Below, piece after piece: positions 8,510 through 16,655 of a stretch of 64,000 nucleotides of DNA (position 1 is the stretch's first letter; each line of letters starts with the position of its first letter). The stretch comes from Bacteroidales bacterium. Lineage in GTDB: Bacteria; Bacteroidota; Bacteroidia; Bacteroidales; Bacteroidaceae. The notes beneath the pieces are model-generated. The model worked only from the letters and a program-made list of their open reading frames with translations. It was not told the DNA's origin and searched no databases. The stretch lies in the NCBI GenBank assembly GCA_004555245.1, contig SFIS01000002.1, positions 16,899 to 80,898 of the forward strand, given 5' to 3'. The position numbers and the translations under genes were made by a program.

Positions 8510-10012
8510 ATGAGAAAAGCAAAAACTCTCTGTCTTGCGCTCGCCGTGTTGGCAGGCGCAGAGACGATGCAGGCAGGTGGCTTGCTGACAAACACCAACC
8601 AGAACATTGCATTCCTCCGCAATCCGGCGCGCGACGCAGCGATAGGCATCGACGGCGTTTACAGCAACCCTGCCGGCGTGGCATTCCTCGGCGAGGGCTT
8701 CCATTTCTCGCTCAACCTCCAGAATGTCCACCAGACCCGCACCATCGACACCACCTTCCCCACCTTCGTGTTCAACCACAACAATCCCGGCTCTCAGACA
8801 CACACCTTCGAGGGCAAGGCCGATGCTCCAATCTTACCGTCTATCCAGGCAGCATACAACAAGGACCGCTGGAGCTTCCAGTTCGGCTTCGCCATAACAG
8901 GCGGCGGCGGGAAGTGCGAGTTTGAAGACGGCCTCGGCTCGTTCGAGAAAGTGGTGGGCGGAATGGTATATCAGAACGCCCCGACGGTGAACAGCCTCTA
9001 CCAGACGCTGGCTGCAGCCGGCATCCCGGGCATGGCAGACCATGCGATGGGCAACCAGTACGCATACGATTCATACATGCGCGGCAGACAGTACTACTTC
9101 GGTTTCACGATCGGTGCCGCCTACCGTCTGAGCGACCACCTCTCTGTTTACGGAGGCGTGCGTATGCTCTACGGCAACTCTAACTACTACGGCTACGTCA
9201 AGAACATACAGGTGGAGCACATCGACAACGGTGTCTCGAACATGGTCAATGCATCACAGCACTTCACCGAACTCGCCGCACAGCTCAACCAGTATGCCGG
9301 CATGATGGAGGCAATGGGGAACCAGCAGGCGGCACAGCAGCTCGCGGCAGCGGCACAAGGTTCTACTGCCCTCGGCACAGCGACACAGGACATAGAGCTC
9401 AACTGCGACCAGGTGGGATGGGGCATCGCGCCTATCATCGGCATCGACTATAAGGTCGGCAACCTCAACCTTGCGGCGAAATACGAGTTCAAGACACGTA
9501 TGCGTCTGAAGAACAAGGCAGCCAACAGCCTCAGCGCAGAGAGCATCGAGCTCCTCGACAAGTTCAAGGACGGCGAGAAAGTGGCTGAAGATTCGCCGGC
9601 TCTCCTCGCTGTCGGAGCACAGTATTCCATACTGCCTTCGCTCCGCGTCATGGCAGGCTACCACCACTACTTCGACGTAGATACGAAGCAGTATCTGAAA
9701 GACGTGCAGAGCGACACCAACGAGTATCTCCTCGGCGCCGAATGGAACATCAACGACATTGTAGAGGTCAGCGCAGGCGGACAGCGCACCATCTACGGCA
9801 ACACCGACAAGGGCATGAACGACATCTCCTTCAACGTAAACTCATGGAGCTACGGCCTCGGTGTCGGTGTGAATGTGGCGAAGAACGTGAAAATCAACGT
9901 CGCATATTTCCAGACCCTCTACGAAGACTACAACAAAGTTACAGAAACAGGTCAGGACTGTTTCACACGCAGCAACCGCGTCATCGGCATCGGCGCAGAC
10001 TTCAAGTTCTGA
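8510..10012 (+). CDS. OmpP1/FadL-family outer membrane transport protein
   Basis: Predicted outer-membrane beta-barrel of the OmpP1/FadL/TodX family, which lets hydrophobic compounds such as long-chain fatty acids cross the outer membrane. The 500-residue precursor has a signal peptide (residues 1-22, ending near MQAGG). GVYSNPAGVAFL follows, the NPAG motif conserved near the N-terminus of FadL proteins. Alternating hydrophobic strands rich in Tyr and Phe continue to a final IGIGADFKF, a typical barrel end with terminal phenylalanine. A Gln/Ala-rich loop (NQYAGMMEAMGNQQAAQQLA, near residue 265) is probably an extracellular insert. The gene stands alone between its own promoter and a terminator. 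The substrate cannot be read from the sequence. Confidence 0.85.
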   Translation: MRKAKTLCLALAVLAGAETMQAGGLLTNTNQNIAFLRNPARDAAIGIDGVYSNPAGVAFLGEGFHFSLNLQNVHQTRTIDTTFPTFVFNHNNPGSQTHTFEGKADAPILPSIQAAYNKDRWSFQFGFAITGGGGKCEFEDGLGSFEKVVGGMVYQNAPTVNSLYQTLAAAGIPGMADHAMGNQYAYDSYMRGRQYYFGFTIGAAYRLSDHLSVYGGVRMLYGNSNYYGYVKNIQVEHIDNGVSNMVNASQHFTELAAQLNQYAGMMEAMGNQQAAQQLAAAAQGSTALGTATQDIELNCDQVGWGIAPIIGIDYKVGNLNLAAKYEFKTRMRLKNKAANSLSAESIELLDKFKDGEKVAEDSPALLAVGAQYSILPSLRVMAGYHHYFDVDTKQYLKDVQSDTNEYLLGAEWNINDIVEVSAGGQRTIYGNTDKGMNDISFNVNSWSYGLGVGVNVAKNVKINVAYFQTLYEDYNKVTETGQDCFTRSNRVIGIGADFKF

Positions 10013-10078
10013 TTCACACGTCTCCGCAGCCGCTTCAGAAGATCATTTCCCTTCTGTGGCTCAGGCACAATAACATAC

Positions 10079-10117
10079 AAGGCAAGCGTTTGGCATACAG
10101 ACGCCTGCCTTTTTTTT
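10079..10117 (+). terminator. Terminator after the FadL-like gene
   Basis: An 11-bp stem with one mismatch (AAGGCAAGCGT / ACGCCTGCCTT) is followed directly by a run of eight or nine T. Confidence 0.8.
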
Positions 10118-10240
10118 GCGTCCGGAACAGACAGCCTTGCGGGGTTGCATAAAGGAGTGTAGCGGCTTCTACGCGACTTTCACCACATACTGATAAAGCG
10201 TGGAAGGTGGTGAAAGAATCATAAAAGCATGCCCACAAAC

Positions 10241-11260
10241 TTATTGATTATCCTTGTTGATTAGATTGACCACCACTTTCACCATGACATCTTTCTCTTC
10301 CGTACGGCTCTCGGCAATCATCAGCGTAAGGGCAACGAGGGTGTTGTCTGCTATACGCTTTCCGCCGTCAGCGGAATACAGGATGCCATTCTTCTCCATA
10401 AACCACAGGAAGAGCATGGCAGCAATACGTTTGTTGCCATCACTGAACGAATGATTTTTCACTACAAGATATAGCAGCATTGCAGCTTTCTCCTCAACGG
10501 AAGGATAAAGGTCTTCGCCACCGAACGTCTGGTAAATCTGCCCAATGCTGCTTTTGAACGAATCGTCCTTTTCATTGGCAAACCATTGGCTGCCGCCAAA
10601 CTTCACCTTCAAGGTGTTTATGGCCTCCATTGCATTCTCGTATGTGGCACGGAAAGGCTCATCTTTGGTTGTCTTCTCAATATCCAATGTCTGATAATCG
10701 TAGCGGTCGAGCGTGTCGAGGGCATAGACATAATCCGTGATGACATTGAACAGTCCCGCGTATTCTCCATCAGACACCTTGTCTTGAAGGGTGAGGGCAC
10801 GCGACATCAACCGCACCACATCCTTCAGTTCATCATAATGGTCGAGGCGACGACGGTCGATGGCGTAGCCTTTGATGAGGTACTGCTTGATGAGTGCTGA
10901 TGCCCATATTCTGAACTTTGTGCCGTTAATGCTCTTCACCCTATAACCGACGGATATGATTACGTCAAGGCTATAAAATGTAGTTTCAGATAATTGGATA
11001 CAATCGTCCCTACGGCCATATTTCTTGGGTTGTGCACTTTTTGCACATACCAAGGTCTCGTTCAATTCACCCTCCTTGAAGATTTTTCTTATATGGCGTG
11101 CAATCACCGAACGATCTCTTCCGAACAATTCTGCCATCTGGCTTTGTGTAAGCCACACCGTATCTTTCTCCAACTTCACATCAAGCCGGGTGTTGCCGTC
11201 ATCCGTTGTATAGAGAGCGATAGACGAGCCATTGTTTGCAATAATCTTATTATCTGTCAT
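10241..11260 (-). CDS. RhuM family protein with C-terminal Fic/Doc domain
   Basis: A 339-residue two-part protein. The N-terminal part (to about residue 160) resembles virulence protein RhuM, with a helix-turn-helix-like segment WLTQSQMAELFGRDRSVIAR (36-55) and the conserved RVKSINGTKFRIWA. The C-terminal part carries the Doc/Fic signature HSFSDGNKR (270-278), where the histidine is the catalytic base and the GNKR form is typical of Doc, a kinase acting on elongation factor Tu. This fusion is a known family layout; its biological role is not established. No antitoxin-like ORF lies next to it on either side, and no obvious Fic-inhibitory S/TxxxE(G/N) helix is visible. The gene stands alone under its own promoter and may be mobile or stress-related. 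Confidence 0.85.
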   Translation of the reverse strand: MTDNKIIANNGSSIALYTTDDGNTRLDVKLEKDTVWLTQSQMAELFGRDRSVIARHIRKIFKEGELNETLVCAKSAQPKKYGRRDDCIQLSETTFYSLDVIISVGYRVKSINGTKFRIWASALIKQYLIKGYAIDRRRLDHYDELKDVVRLMSRALTLQDKVSDGEYAGLFNVITDYVYALDTLDRYDYQTLDIEKTTKDEPFRATYENAMEAINTLKVKFGGSQWFANEKDDSFKSSIGQIYQTFGGEDLYPSVEEKAAMLLYLVVKNHSFSDGNKRIAAMLFLWFMEKNGILYSADGGKRIADNTLVALTLMIAESRTEEKDVMVKVVVNLINKDNQ

Positions 11261-11297
11261 GTTTGTTCTTCCTTATCAGTATATTTTTTTTGCTTTG

Positions 11298-11305
11298 CAA
11301 ATATA
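11298..11305 (-). promoter_or_regulatory. -7 promoter element of the RhuM-Fic gene
   Basis: On the minus strand the box reads TATATTTG, an exact TAnnTTTG match about 38 bases before the ATG. Upstream is T-rich without a clean TTTG at the ideal distance. Confidence 0.5.
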
Positions 11306-11473
11306 CAAATAAATCCTGATACTACGGCTAAAAAACAATTATTGTTTTGTATAATGCAGAAGAATTAGTAGGTGTGCATGAAAAAAAATGATGTTTCTTT
11401 GTAATGTATCTGCCAAACCATACGTCAATATATATAGAAGCGTACATTTACGACACGATAACACATAACATAT

Positions 11474-11980
11474 ATGAAGACAAAAAGACAGACGTCCATA
11501 GCCCTGCTGCTCTCAGCCTCCATGCTGACAGCATGTGCCGGCGGAGCGGGAGACATAATCTCCGACTTCAAGGACAGGAAGAACGCCGAGTATGTCCATG
11601 TCCCAAAGATGCTGATGAAGATAGGGATGGCAATGGCTGTAAAAGACGACGAGGAGGACATGGAGATTGCGCGCCATATCAGCTCAGTGAAAGTGCTGGA
11701 CATGGAGGAGTGTAACGCCGAGACTAAGCGAGAGTTCACCGAGACTATCGACCGACTGGAGTTTGACGGCTATGAGCTTCTCGCCAAGGTGAATGACGCG
11801 ACAGACAATGTCAGCGTACATATCAGGAAGAAGGGGAGCTACATACGTGAGCTGCTTGTCGTCAACAACGGACACGACGACTGCATGATGGTGATGGTGA
11901 AAGGGAAGATACACGAGAAGGACATCAACCGCCTTTTGCTGGAAGACATCGTGAAGAAGACATACACCCACAAGAAATAA
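11474..11980 (+). CDS. DUF4252 lipoprotein
   Basis: A 168-residue DUF4252-family protein of unknown function. The N-terminus is a lipoprotein signal with lipobox MLTAC (Cys21), so it is probably anchored to a membrane facing the periplasm. The mature part shows the family pattern: a segment resembling VHVPKMLMKIG, a central acidic stretch, and a C-terminal region ending in a line that reads GKIHEKDINRLL. It is the first gene of a four-gene cluster (this gene, ECF sigma, anti-sigma-like protein, second DUF4252), spaced by 11 to 74 bases. In other Bacteroidota DUF4252 genes also accompany ECF sigma factors, so a role as effector or signal partner of that switch is plausible but not shown. Confidence 0.8.
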   Translation: MKTKRQTSIALLLSASMLTACAGGAGDIISDFKDRKNAEYVHVPKMLMKIGMAMAVKDDEEDMEIARHISSVKVLDMEECNAETKREFTETIDRLEFDGYELLAKVNDATDNVSVHIRKKGSYIRELLVVNNGHDDCMMVMVKGKIHEKDINRLLLEDIVKKTYTHKK

Positions 11981-11991
11981 AGACGTAGGGC

Positions 11992-12495
11992 ATGGAGATA
12001 ACAGAATTCAAGGAGCGGTTTGTCTCATGCAGCAGGACGATGTTCTGGGCGGCATACAGGCTGACGGGGAGCAACGACGACGCTGAAGACTTGGTGCAGG
12101 AGACATTCCTCAGGCTGTGGACCCACCGCGACAAGCTCGGCTCCATCGCCAATGCTGAGGCATACACCGTGCGCATGGTCAGGAATGTCTGGCTCGACCG
12201 CAGGCGCATCCCACGCCCGAACGTGGTGGAGAGAGAGCGTGAGACAGCGCGCATAGCCTCTGACGACGATGTGGGACACGCCATCGAGCAACGCGACCTT
12301 GCCGACAAGGCAAACGATATCATAAACCGTCTGCCTGAGAACCAGAGGCAGATAATCATCATGAAAGATATCGAAGACAGGCCATACGAGGAGATAGCAG
12401 CCACGACGGGGCTTACGACCAACCACCTGCGCACCCTCCTCTGCCGGGCGAGGAAGACACTGCGGACAGTCATTGCAGCCCTGGACGACAGCTAA
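11992..12495 (+). CDS. ECF RNA polymerase sigma factor
   Basis: A 167-residue extracytoplasmic-function sigma-70 factor. Region 2 is visible as AEDLVQETFLRLWTHRDKLG, followed by AYTVRMVRNVWLDRRR. Region 4 is LPENQRQIIIMKDIEDRPYEEIAATTGLTTNHLRTLLCRARKTL, of which the last part is the recognition helix-turn-helix. The gene begins 11 bases after the DUF4252 stop, and the anti-sigma-like gene follows, so the cluster is probably one operon that the sigma factor may itself activate. Which promoters it reads cannot be told from the window. Confidence 0.93.
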   Translation: MEITEFKERFVSCSRTMFWAAYRLTGSNDDAEDLVQETFLRLWTHRDKLGSIANAEAYTVRMVRNVWLDRRRIPRPNVVERERETARIASDDDVGHAIEQRDLADKANDIINRLPENQRQIIIMKDIEDRPYEEIAATTGLTTNHLRTLLCRARKTLRTVIAALDDS

Positions 12496-12548
12496 CAGAC
12501 CAGACCCCACACGTATCATAACCCCACAACACTAAATTGCAAAAGACG

Positions 12549-13040
12549 ATGGACAATAAAGAAGCAAGAAGATTACTGACAAAATACTACGACGGAGAGA
12601 CAGACAGCGTGGACGAGGCACGCCTGATGGACTATCTATCACGCGACGACATACCCGCCGATATGACAGCCGACCGCAAGCTGTTCGCACTGCTCTACGG
12701 CATCGACCGCGCCAAGGAGCCGAAGGACATAGAGCGGCGTATGCGCCGGCAGACCGAGACATGGGACATGATAGAACAAGCCACTGCGAGACGCGAACGC
12801 CGGCTGTCGCTGCGCTGGATGTCGGGCATAGCCGCCTCGCTGCTCGTGCTCACGACGTTGGGCGTTCTTGTCAAACCAGGCGACACGTACCAGACTGCGG
12901 CAAACGAGACGGGCACAGAGCAGAGACAATACACACAGGAGGAGATAGAGCGGGCAAGGGCTGTCACAGAACTCGCCCTCGTGAAATTCTCGAAGAGCAT
13001 GAACAAGGGCCTCGATGCCCTGGGCAGACATGACGACTGA
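12549..13040 (+). CDS. Single-pass membrane protein, probable anti-sigma factor
   Basis: A 163-residue protein with a cytoplasmic N-terminus (MDNKEARRLLTKYYDGETDS, the usual opening of a short anti-sigma domain in this phylum), one membrane helix at about 89-108, and a C-terminal periplasmic tail rich in Glu, Gln and Arg. The frame is open from a TTG at 12537, but the ATG at 12549 is the better start. Position directly after an ECF sigma gene and the topology suggest that it holds the sigma factor at the membrane. No zinc-binding HxxxCxxC motif is present, so it is not a ZAS-type anti-sigma factor. Confidence 0.7.
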   Translation: MDNKEARRLLTKYYDGETDSVDEARLMDYLSRDDIPADMTADRKLFALLYGIDRAKEPKDIERRMRRQTETWDMIEQATARRERRLSLRWMSGIAASLLVLTTLGVLVKPGDTYQTAANETGTEQRQYTQEEIERARAVTELALVKFSKSMNKGLDALGRHDD

Positions 13041-13114
13041 GAAAAAAGGACATCCGGTCGTCTGGATAAGAAAAACAATCACAACAACAATCCATACACA
13101 AAACACCATAAATC

Positions 13115-13564
13115 ATGAAGAAGACAATCATCATCACAGTGTTCTCTCTGCTGGCACAGACAGCACTGTCACAGGACGCACTGTTCAAGAAATATGAGGA
13201 CATGAAAGGCGTTGAGAGCGTCTATGTCTCGAAAACCCTGCTATCGCTGGCTGCAGGAAGCCTTAACGTCGGCGATTTTGACCTGAAGACTGTCGTGGGG
13301 AAGATTGACCATATCCGTGTGATGAACTGCGAGGATGGGCAGACAGCACAGAGGATAAAGGCAGACGCCCTAGCAGAACTGAAGAAAGGCCGCCACACAG
13401 AGCTGCTAAGACGGCGGGATGGCGACGAGCAGACATACATATACGTCGGGAAAAGTGGCGGAATGAATGAATATGTGTTGCTGAACATAGATGGCAGGGA
13501 GGTGCAGGTAGTAAACATCACAGGCACACTGACAGCTGAGGATATACAACGCATAACCCGATAG
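13115..13564 (+). CDS. DUF4252 family secreted protein
   Basis: A 149-residue DUF4252 protein, the second in this cluster. It has a cleavable signal peptide (residues 1-19, ...QTALSQ) without a lipobox cysteine, so unlike its relative at 11474 it is probably soluble in the periplasm. The family features are VESVYVSKTLLSL, KIDHIRVMNCEDG and the closing VNITGTLTAEDIQRI. The presence of one lipid-anchored and one soluble paralogue on either side of a sigma/anti-sigma pair suggests that they act together. Function unknown. A strong hairpin follows about 100 bases downstream. Confidence 0.8.
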   Translation: MKKTIIITVFSLLAQTALSQDALFKKYEDMKGVESVYVSKTLLSLAAGSLNVGDFDLKTVVGKIDHIRVMNCEDGQTAQRIKADALAELKKGRHTELLRRRDGDEQTYIYVGKSGGMNEYVLLNIDGREVQVVNITGTLTAEDIQRITR

Positions 13565-13663
13565 ACCACGAAACAGAAGACTGCCCCAGCTTTCTTACAG
13601 ACTGCAAGCAGAGGGCGGAGACAGGAATAGAGTTTGCGAACATTTCACAATTTCCTTCTATAT

Positions 13664-13708
13664 ACAGAATGAGCACCTTAGAGAAACCCTCTTTGGTGCT
13701 CATTCTGT
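13664..13708 (+). terminator. Hairpin ending the DUF4252/sigma cluster
   Basis: A perfect 14-bp stem (ACAGAATGAGCACC / GGTGCTCATTCTGT) with a 17-base loop. The T-run after it is short and interrupted (TCGTTTCG), so termination may be partial. The rest of 13565-13921 holds no gene. Confidence 0.6.
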
Positions 13709-13832
13709 TCGTTTCGTGATGTTCATACAATTTCTTGCTATGGTTATGGCGGAAAGGCCGCTCTAAACGTTAACTGTTGTAAACAGGAAATGTTGTTCCG
13801 AGCATTTTAATGATTATACGAGAGAAAATTCG

Positions 13833-13840
13833 TATCTTCG
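13833..13840 (+). promoter_or_regulatory. Possible -7 element for the GlsB-type gene
   Basis: TATCTTCG differs from TAnnTTTG by one base and lies about 82 bases before the ATG. No clean TTTG is upstream, so this is a weak call. Confidence 0.3.
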
Positions 13841-13921
13841 CAATCGAAGTCAGAAAGCCTATGGACTTATCTGACAAAATGAGTAACTGGAGTTCTATTT
13901 ACAATTAAAAAAACTTATGAT

Positions 13922-14197
13922 ATGTTAGATCAAATATCTTTATTCACCACATGGCCTATTTTGACAGGTATTATTGCAGGTTACGTTGCCAACCGTATTG
14001 TAAGCGGTGAAGTAAAAGGGTGTTGCATGAATCTGCTCATCGGCATCGTGGGCAGTTCATTCATCAGTCAACTGTTTAACGTACAACTCACAGGTGCAGG
14101 CTATCTCAAGAACTTTCTCTTCTGTGTCATCGGTGCTGTTGTCGTGCTTTGGATATGGATGAAGCTTTTTGGGTCGGAAGACAAGAAGAAGTCATAA
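13922..14197 (+). CDS. GlsB/YeaQ/YmgE family (transglycosylase-associated) membrane protein
   Basis: A 91-residue inner-membrane protein with three hydrophobic helices. The family pattern is clear: GIIAGYVANRIVSGE in the first helix region, then GCCMNLLIGIVGSSF, and a last helix before a Lys-rich tail (GSEDKKKS). Members are small stress-response membrane proteins of unknown mechanism. The gene stands alone, in a stretch that is visibly richer in A and T than the genes on either side. Length is normal for the family. Confidence 0.8.
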   Translation: MLDQISLFTTWPILTGIIAGYVANRIVSGEVKGCCMNLLIGIVGSSFISQLFNVQLTGAGYLKNFLFCVIGAVVVLWIWMKLFGSEDKKKS

Positions 14198-14382
14198 GCA
14201 AGTAGGCGTAAAAAAAATGATTCAATAATGATTGTATTGAGGTTTATCCTTTGTCTCTCTGGGCAGAAGTGAGGTAATGGATGTACGGAATCAGTATGTG
14301 ATACAAAAGAATGTAGCGTATCCTACCCGGCTGTTGTCACATGTTTTCCGTTCCGCCAAATGAATCTGTCCAAATGGAAATG

Positions 14383-14508
14383 TCAGACCTTAATGAATTG
14401 TGTAAAATCAGACCAATCTTCAACGCTAAAAACTCTGACTTCCCTTACAGATTTCCTAAACCACTCAATATTCTTATGGGCATTGATAGCAGAAAACAGA
14501 ACCGCCAT
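14383..14508 (-). CDS. Small ORF or gene remnant of 41 codons
   Basis: The product starts MAVLFSAINAHKNIEWF and ends in EDWSDFTQFIKV; the composition looks like real protein, with balanced charge and aromatic residues. The frame is open for 12 more codons upstream (YPRKCVSDREND) to a TAA. A coding-like frame just upstream ends at 14564 in a different phase. The three pieces share the promoter at 14668-14699. I do not recognise the family. It could be the tail of a decayed gene, possibly of a mobile-element or toxin-antitoxin locus, or an intact small protein. Confidence 0.3.
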   Translation of the reverse strand: MAVLFSAINAHKNIEWFRKSVREVRVFSVEDWSDFTQFIKV

Positions 14509-14667
14509 GTCATTTTCTCGGTCAGATACACACTTCCTTGGGTATTATAAAATCACACCTTCGTTATAAGGTCTTGATTTCATAATACGCATTGTTGTAA
14601 GGGTCATTGTAGTTAGACTTCAAATCATTTATGGGTGGTTCTATAAATTAACACCCTATATTGAGTG

Positions 14668-14699
14668 CTAAGATACGACTTTCATGTGATATTACCAAA
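14668..14699 (-). promoter_or_regulatory. Promoter-like pair for the small unit
   Basis: On the minus strand TTTG (plus 14696-14699) is followed after 20 nt by TATCTTAG (plus 14668-14675), one base off TAnnTTTG. The start would be near 14660. Confidence 0.45.
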
Positions 14700-14943
14700 C
14701 ATTTTTACGAGAAAACGAGCATTTATTATGCAAATTGTGGCAAGGAGACGAGTATGATACCGACAAGGTTACAGGGGATTAGTAAAGGTACTGCACCGTT
14801 CCGCACTGTTCCTTTTGTTAGTTAATCTCACTTTGCTATAAGTTGGTGACTTTTTTTCCAAACAGAGTATCTGAGGCTCTTGGCTAAACGTGATGTTTCG
14901 ATAGAAAAATGTTTAAATACATCCACTATTCAGCACTTTTCTA

Positions 14944-14973
14944 TTGTCATTTCAGAAATAATGCGTATATTTG
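14944..14973 (+). promoter_or_regulatory. Promoter of the Rpn nuclease gene
   Basis: ATTG at 14944-14947 and TATATTTG at 14966-14973, spaced 18 nt, leave a leader of only about 12 bases before the ATG. Confidence 0.55.
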
Positions 14974-14991
14974 CACAAAAATTGAATTACT

Positions 14992-15933
14992 ATGACAAAA
15001 AGATATCTCGACCCGAAGGCGGACCTGACCTTCAAGAAAGTGTTTGGTGAGCATCCCGACCTTGTAATCAGCCTGCTCAATGCTCTTCTTCCTCTTAGCA
15101 AGGGAGAGGAAATTGAGTCTATTGAATATCTTTCTCCCGAACTTGTGCCAGAGAATCCACTGCGGAAATTCAGTATTGTCGATGTTAGATGCAAGGACAA
15201 CCGCGGAAGACAGTTTTTAGTTGAGATGCAGATGGTGTGGTCGAGGGAGTTTGAACAGCGGGTGATGTTCAACTCGGCAAAGGCATACGTGCGCCAGCTT
15301 AACAGCAAGGAGGAATATCATCTGATTGAACCGGTGTATTCTCTCAATATCGTCAATGACATTTTCGAAAAGGATATTCCTGAATATTATCACTATTACA
15401 GAATGGTTCATGAGAAATATTCAAACAAAGTGATTGAAGGTCTTCATCTTGTATTCGTTGAATTGCCAAAGTTCACTCCGCAAACCATCAGCGAAAAGAA
15501 GATGCAAGTGTTGTGGCTCAGATATCTCACGGAAATCGAGGAATGTACGAAGGAAGTGGCGCAAGAATTGCTCGACAATCCCGAAATCAGCAAGGCACTG
15601 ACTGTTGTGGAGGAGTCTGCATACACAGAAGCCCAAATGGCCGCCTACGACAAGTTCTGGGACATCATCCGCACTGAACGCACATACTATAACAGTGCAC
15701 GTCGAGACGGCTTTAAGGAAGGACATGACGCTGGCCTCGAAGCCGGATATAAGAAAGGCGAAGAAAAAGGCATAAAGGAAGGAATTGAAAAAGGCATACA
15801 AGAAGGCATAAAAGAAGGTCTGGAAAAGGAAAAGCATGAAACAATCAATCGTCTCAAATCGAAAGGCTTCGACATCGCTACCATAGCGATTGCCACAGAC
15901 CTGAGCGAAGAGGAGGTCATGCGATACATTTAG
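14992..15933 (+). CDS. Rpn family recombination-promoting nuclease / PD-(D/E)XK transposase-like protein
   Basis: A 313-residue member of the Rpn/PDDEXK family, related to the RpnA-E nucleases of E. coli that raise RecA-independent recombination. The N-terminus YLDPKADLTFKKVFGEHPDL is the family hallmark. IVDVRCKDNRGRQFLVEMQM holds the D...ExQ nuclease core, with Asp in IVDVR and Glu in VEMQM. Near the C-terminus, around residues 240-280, glycines recur every four residues between charged ones (KKGEEKGIKEGIEKGIQEG), a feature seen in many Rpn proteins and prone to length change. Rpn genes are often horizontally transferred, which fits the AT-rich surroundings. No inverted repeats bound the gene, so it is not shown to be mobile. 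Confidence 0.87.
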   Translation: MTKRYLDPKADLTFKKVFGEHPDLVISLLNALLPLSKGEEIESIEYLSPELVPENPLRKFSIVDVRCKDNRGRQFLVEMQMVWSREFEQRVMFNSAKAYVRQLNSKEEYHLIEPVYSLNIVNDIFEKDIPEYYHYYRMVHEKYSNKVIEGLHLVFVELPKFTPQTISEKKMQVLWLRYLTEIEECTKEVAQELLDNPEISKALTVVEESAYTEAQMAAYDKFWDIIRTERTYYNSARRDGFKEGHDAGLEAGYKKGEEKGIKEGIEKGIQEGIKEGLEKEKHETINRLKSKGFDIATIAIATDLSEEEVMRYI

Positions 15934-16111
15934 GCTCAAACAGTTATGACCTTCAGCAACCAGAGCGTATGTGATTCATCCGTCACATGGCTGTTTTGTA
16001 TTTCCAGAACCTTTTTCCGGCGATGGACATAAAGTCGGGAAACGGAGCAGGTGCATACATTATGATAAGTGAATGGTTTTGACACCCGGACATTGAAAGA
16101 AGGACGGCATT

Positions 16112-16177
16112 ACGCCGGAGAATCGTCTGTACGAAAACGCTGCGCGGGACGGCGGCTTACAGACGATTCTCCGGCGT
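16112..16177. repeat. Perfect 19-bp inverted repeat
   Basis: ACGCCGGAGAATCGTCTGT (16112-16130) and its exact complement (16159-16177) flank a 28-base spacer, with TTTT directly after the right arm. It could terminate transcription from the Rpn side, although it lies 180 bases past that stop. The length and perfection also fit a small mobile or recombination element. Confidence 0.6.
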
Positions 16178-16450
16178 TTTGCATAATTGACTGTAAACAT
16201 TGACCTTGGAGAGAAATACATCAAGAACAGACTTTCTCGAACCTGTAAAACATCATGAAAACATCGCAGGACACTTTGACACCTTGCCACCGAAACACAA
16301 GCTGACAACGACAAGCTGCCAGAGAAGAGTTACAACCTTATAGACATACGGATTTACGACAGAGATGACACGGCTGCATCATGCTAACGTTTGCATAATT
16401 TTTGAAGATATTGGGGTGGGAGAAGGAGAAAGGATTCAGAAAAATGTTGC

Positions 16451-16458
16451 TACCTTTG
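16451..16458 (+). promoter_or_regulatory. Possible -7 element for the amylase gene
   Basis: TACCTTTG fits TAnnTTTG, about 198 bases before the chosen ATG. No TTTG stands at the right distance upstream. Confidence 0.35.
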
Positions 16459-16655
16459 CAATCACAGAACTACTTTCTACAACATACAACACAGGCTACC
16501 GCATTGACACACAAAACGAAAGACAAAGGAGAACAAGAGCAAACGAACGAAGCCGGTAGCACAGGGACACGGGACATGACGTGCTGTCTCCGTCTCTCAG
16601 ACTACAAAGACTGGACGAAAACATTTCACTATATATAACTAAAACCAATTTTCAA

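Larger units (their letters stand above)
14198..14991. other. AT-rich gap with a hidden minus-strand unit and the promoter of the Rpn gene
   Basis: No long ORF is convincing here. On the minus strand a promoter-like pair (14668-14699) precedes three short coding-like frames: one ending at 14564 that reads EPPINDLKSNYNDPYNNAYY before its stop, one of 20 codons overlapping it, and one of 41 codons at 14383-14508. These may be pieces of one gene broken by frameshifts. The promoter of the Rpn gene lies at 14944-14973. The rest, including plus-strand frames at 14341-14569, shows nothing I can support. Confidence 0.4.
15934..16655. other. Intergenic stretch upstream of the amylase gene
   Basis: This holds a perfect 19-bp inverted repeat (16112-16177) and a -7 box (16451-16458). 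The short frames at 16365-16638 have no recognisable product and run into the amylase leader; I do not regard them as genes. Confidence 0.5.

Noticed and set aside
16365..16638. Two overlapping short frames upstream of the amylase
   Set aside because: No recognisable product, different phases, located in the untranslated leader.
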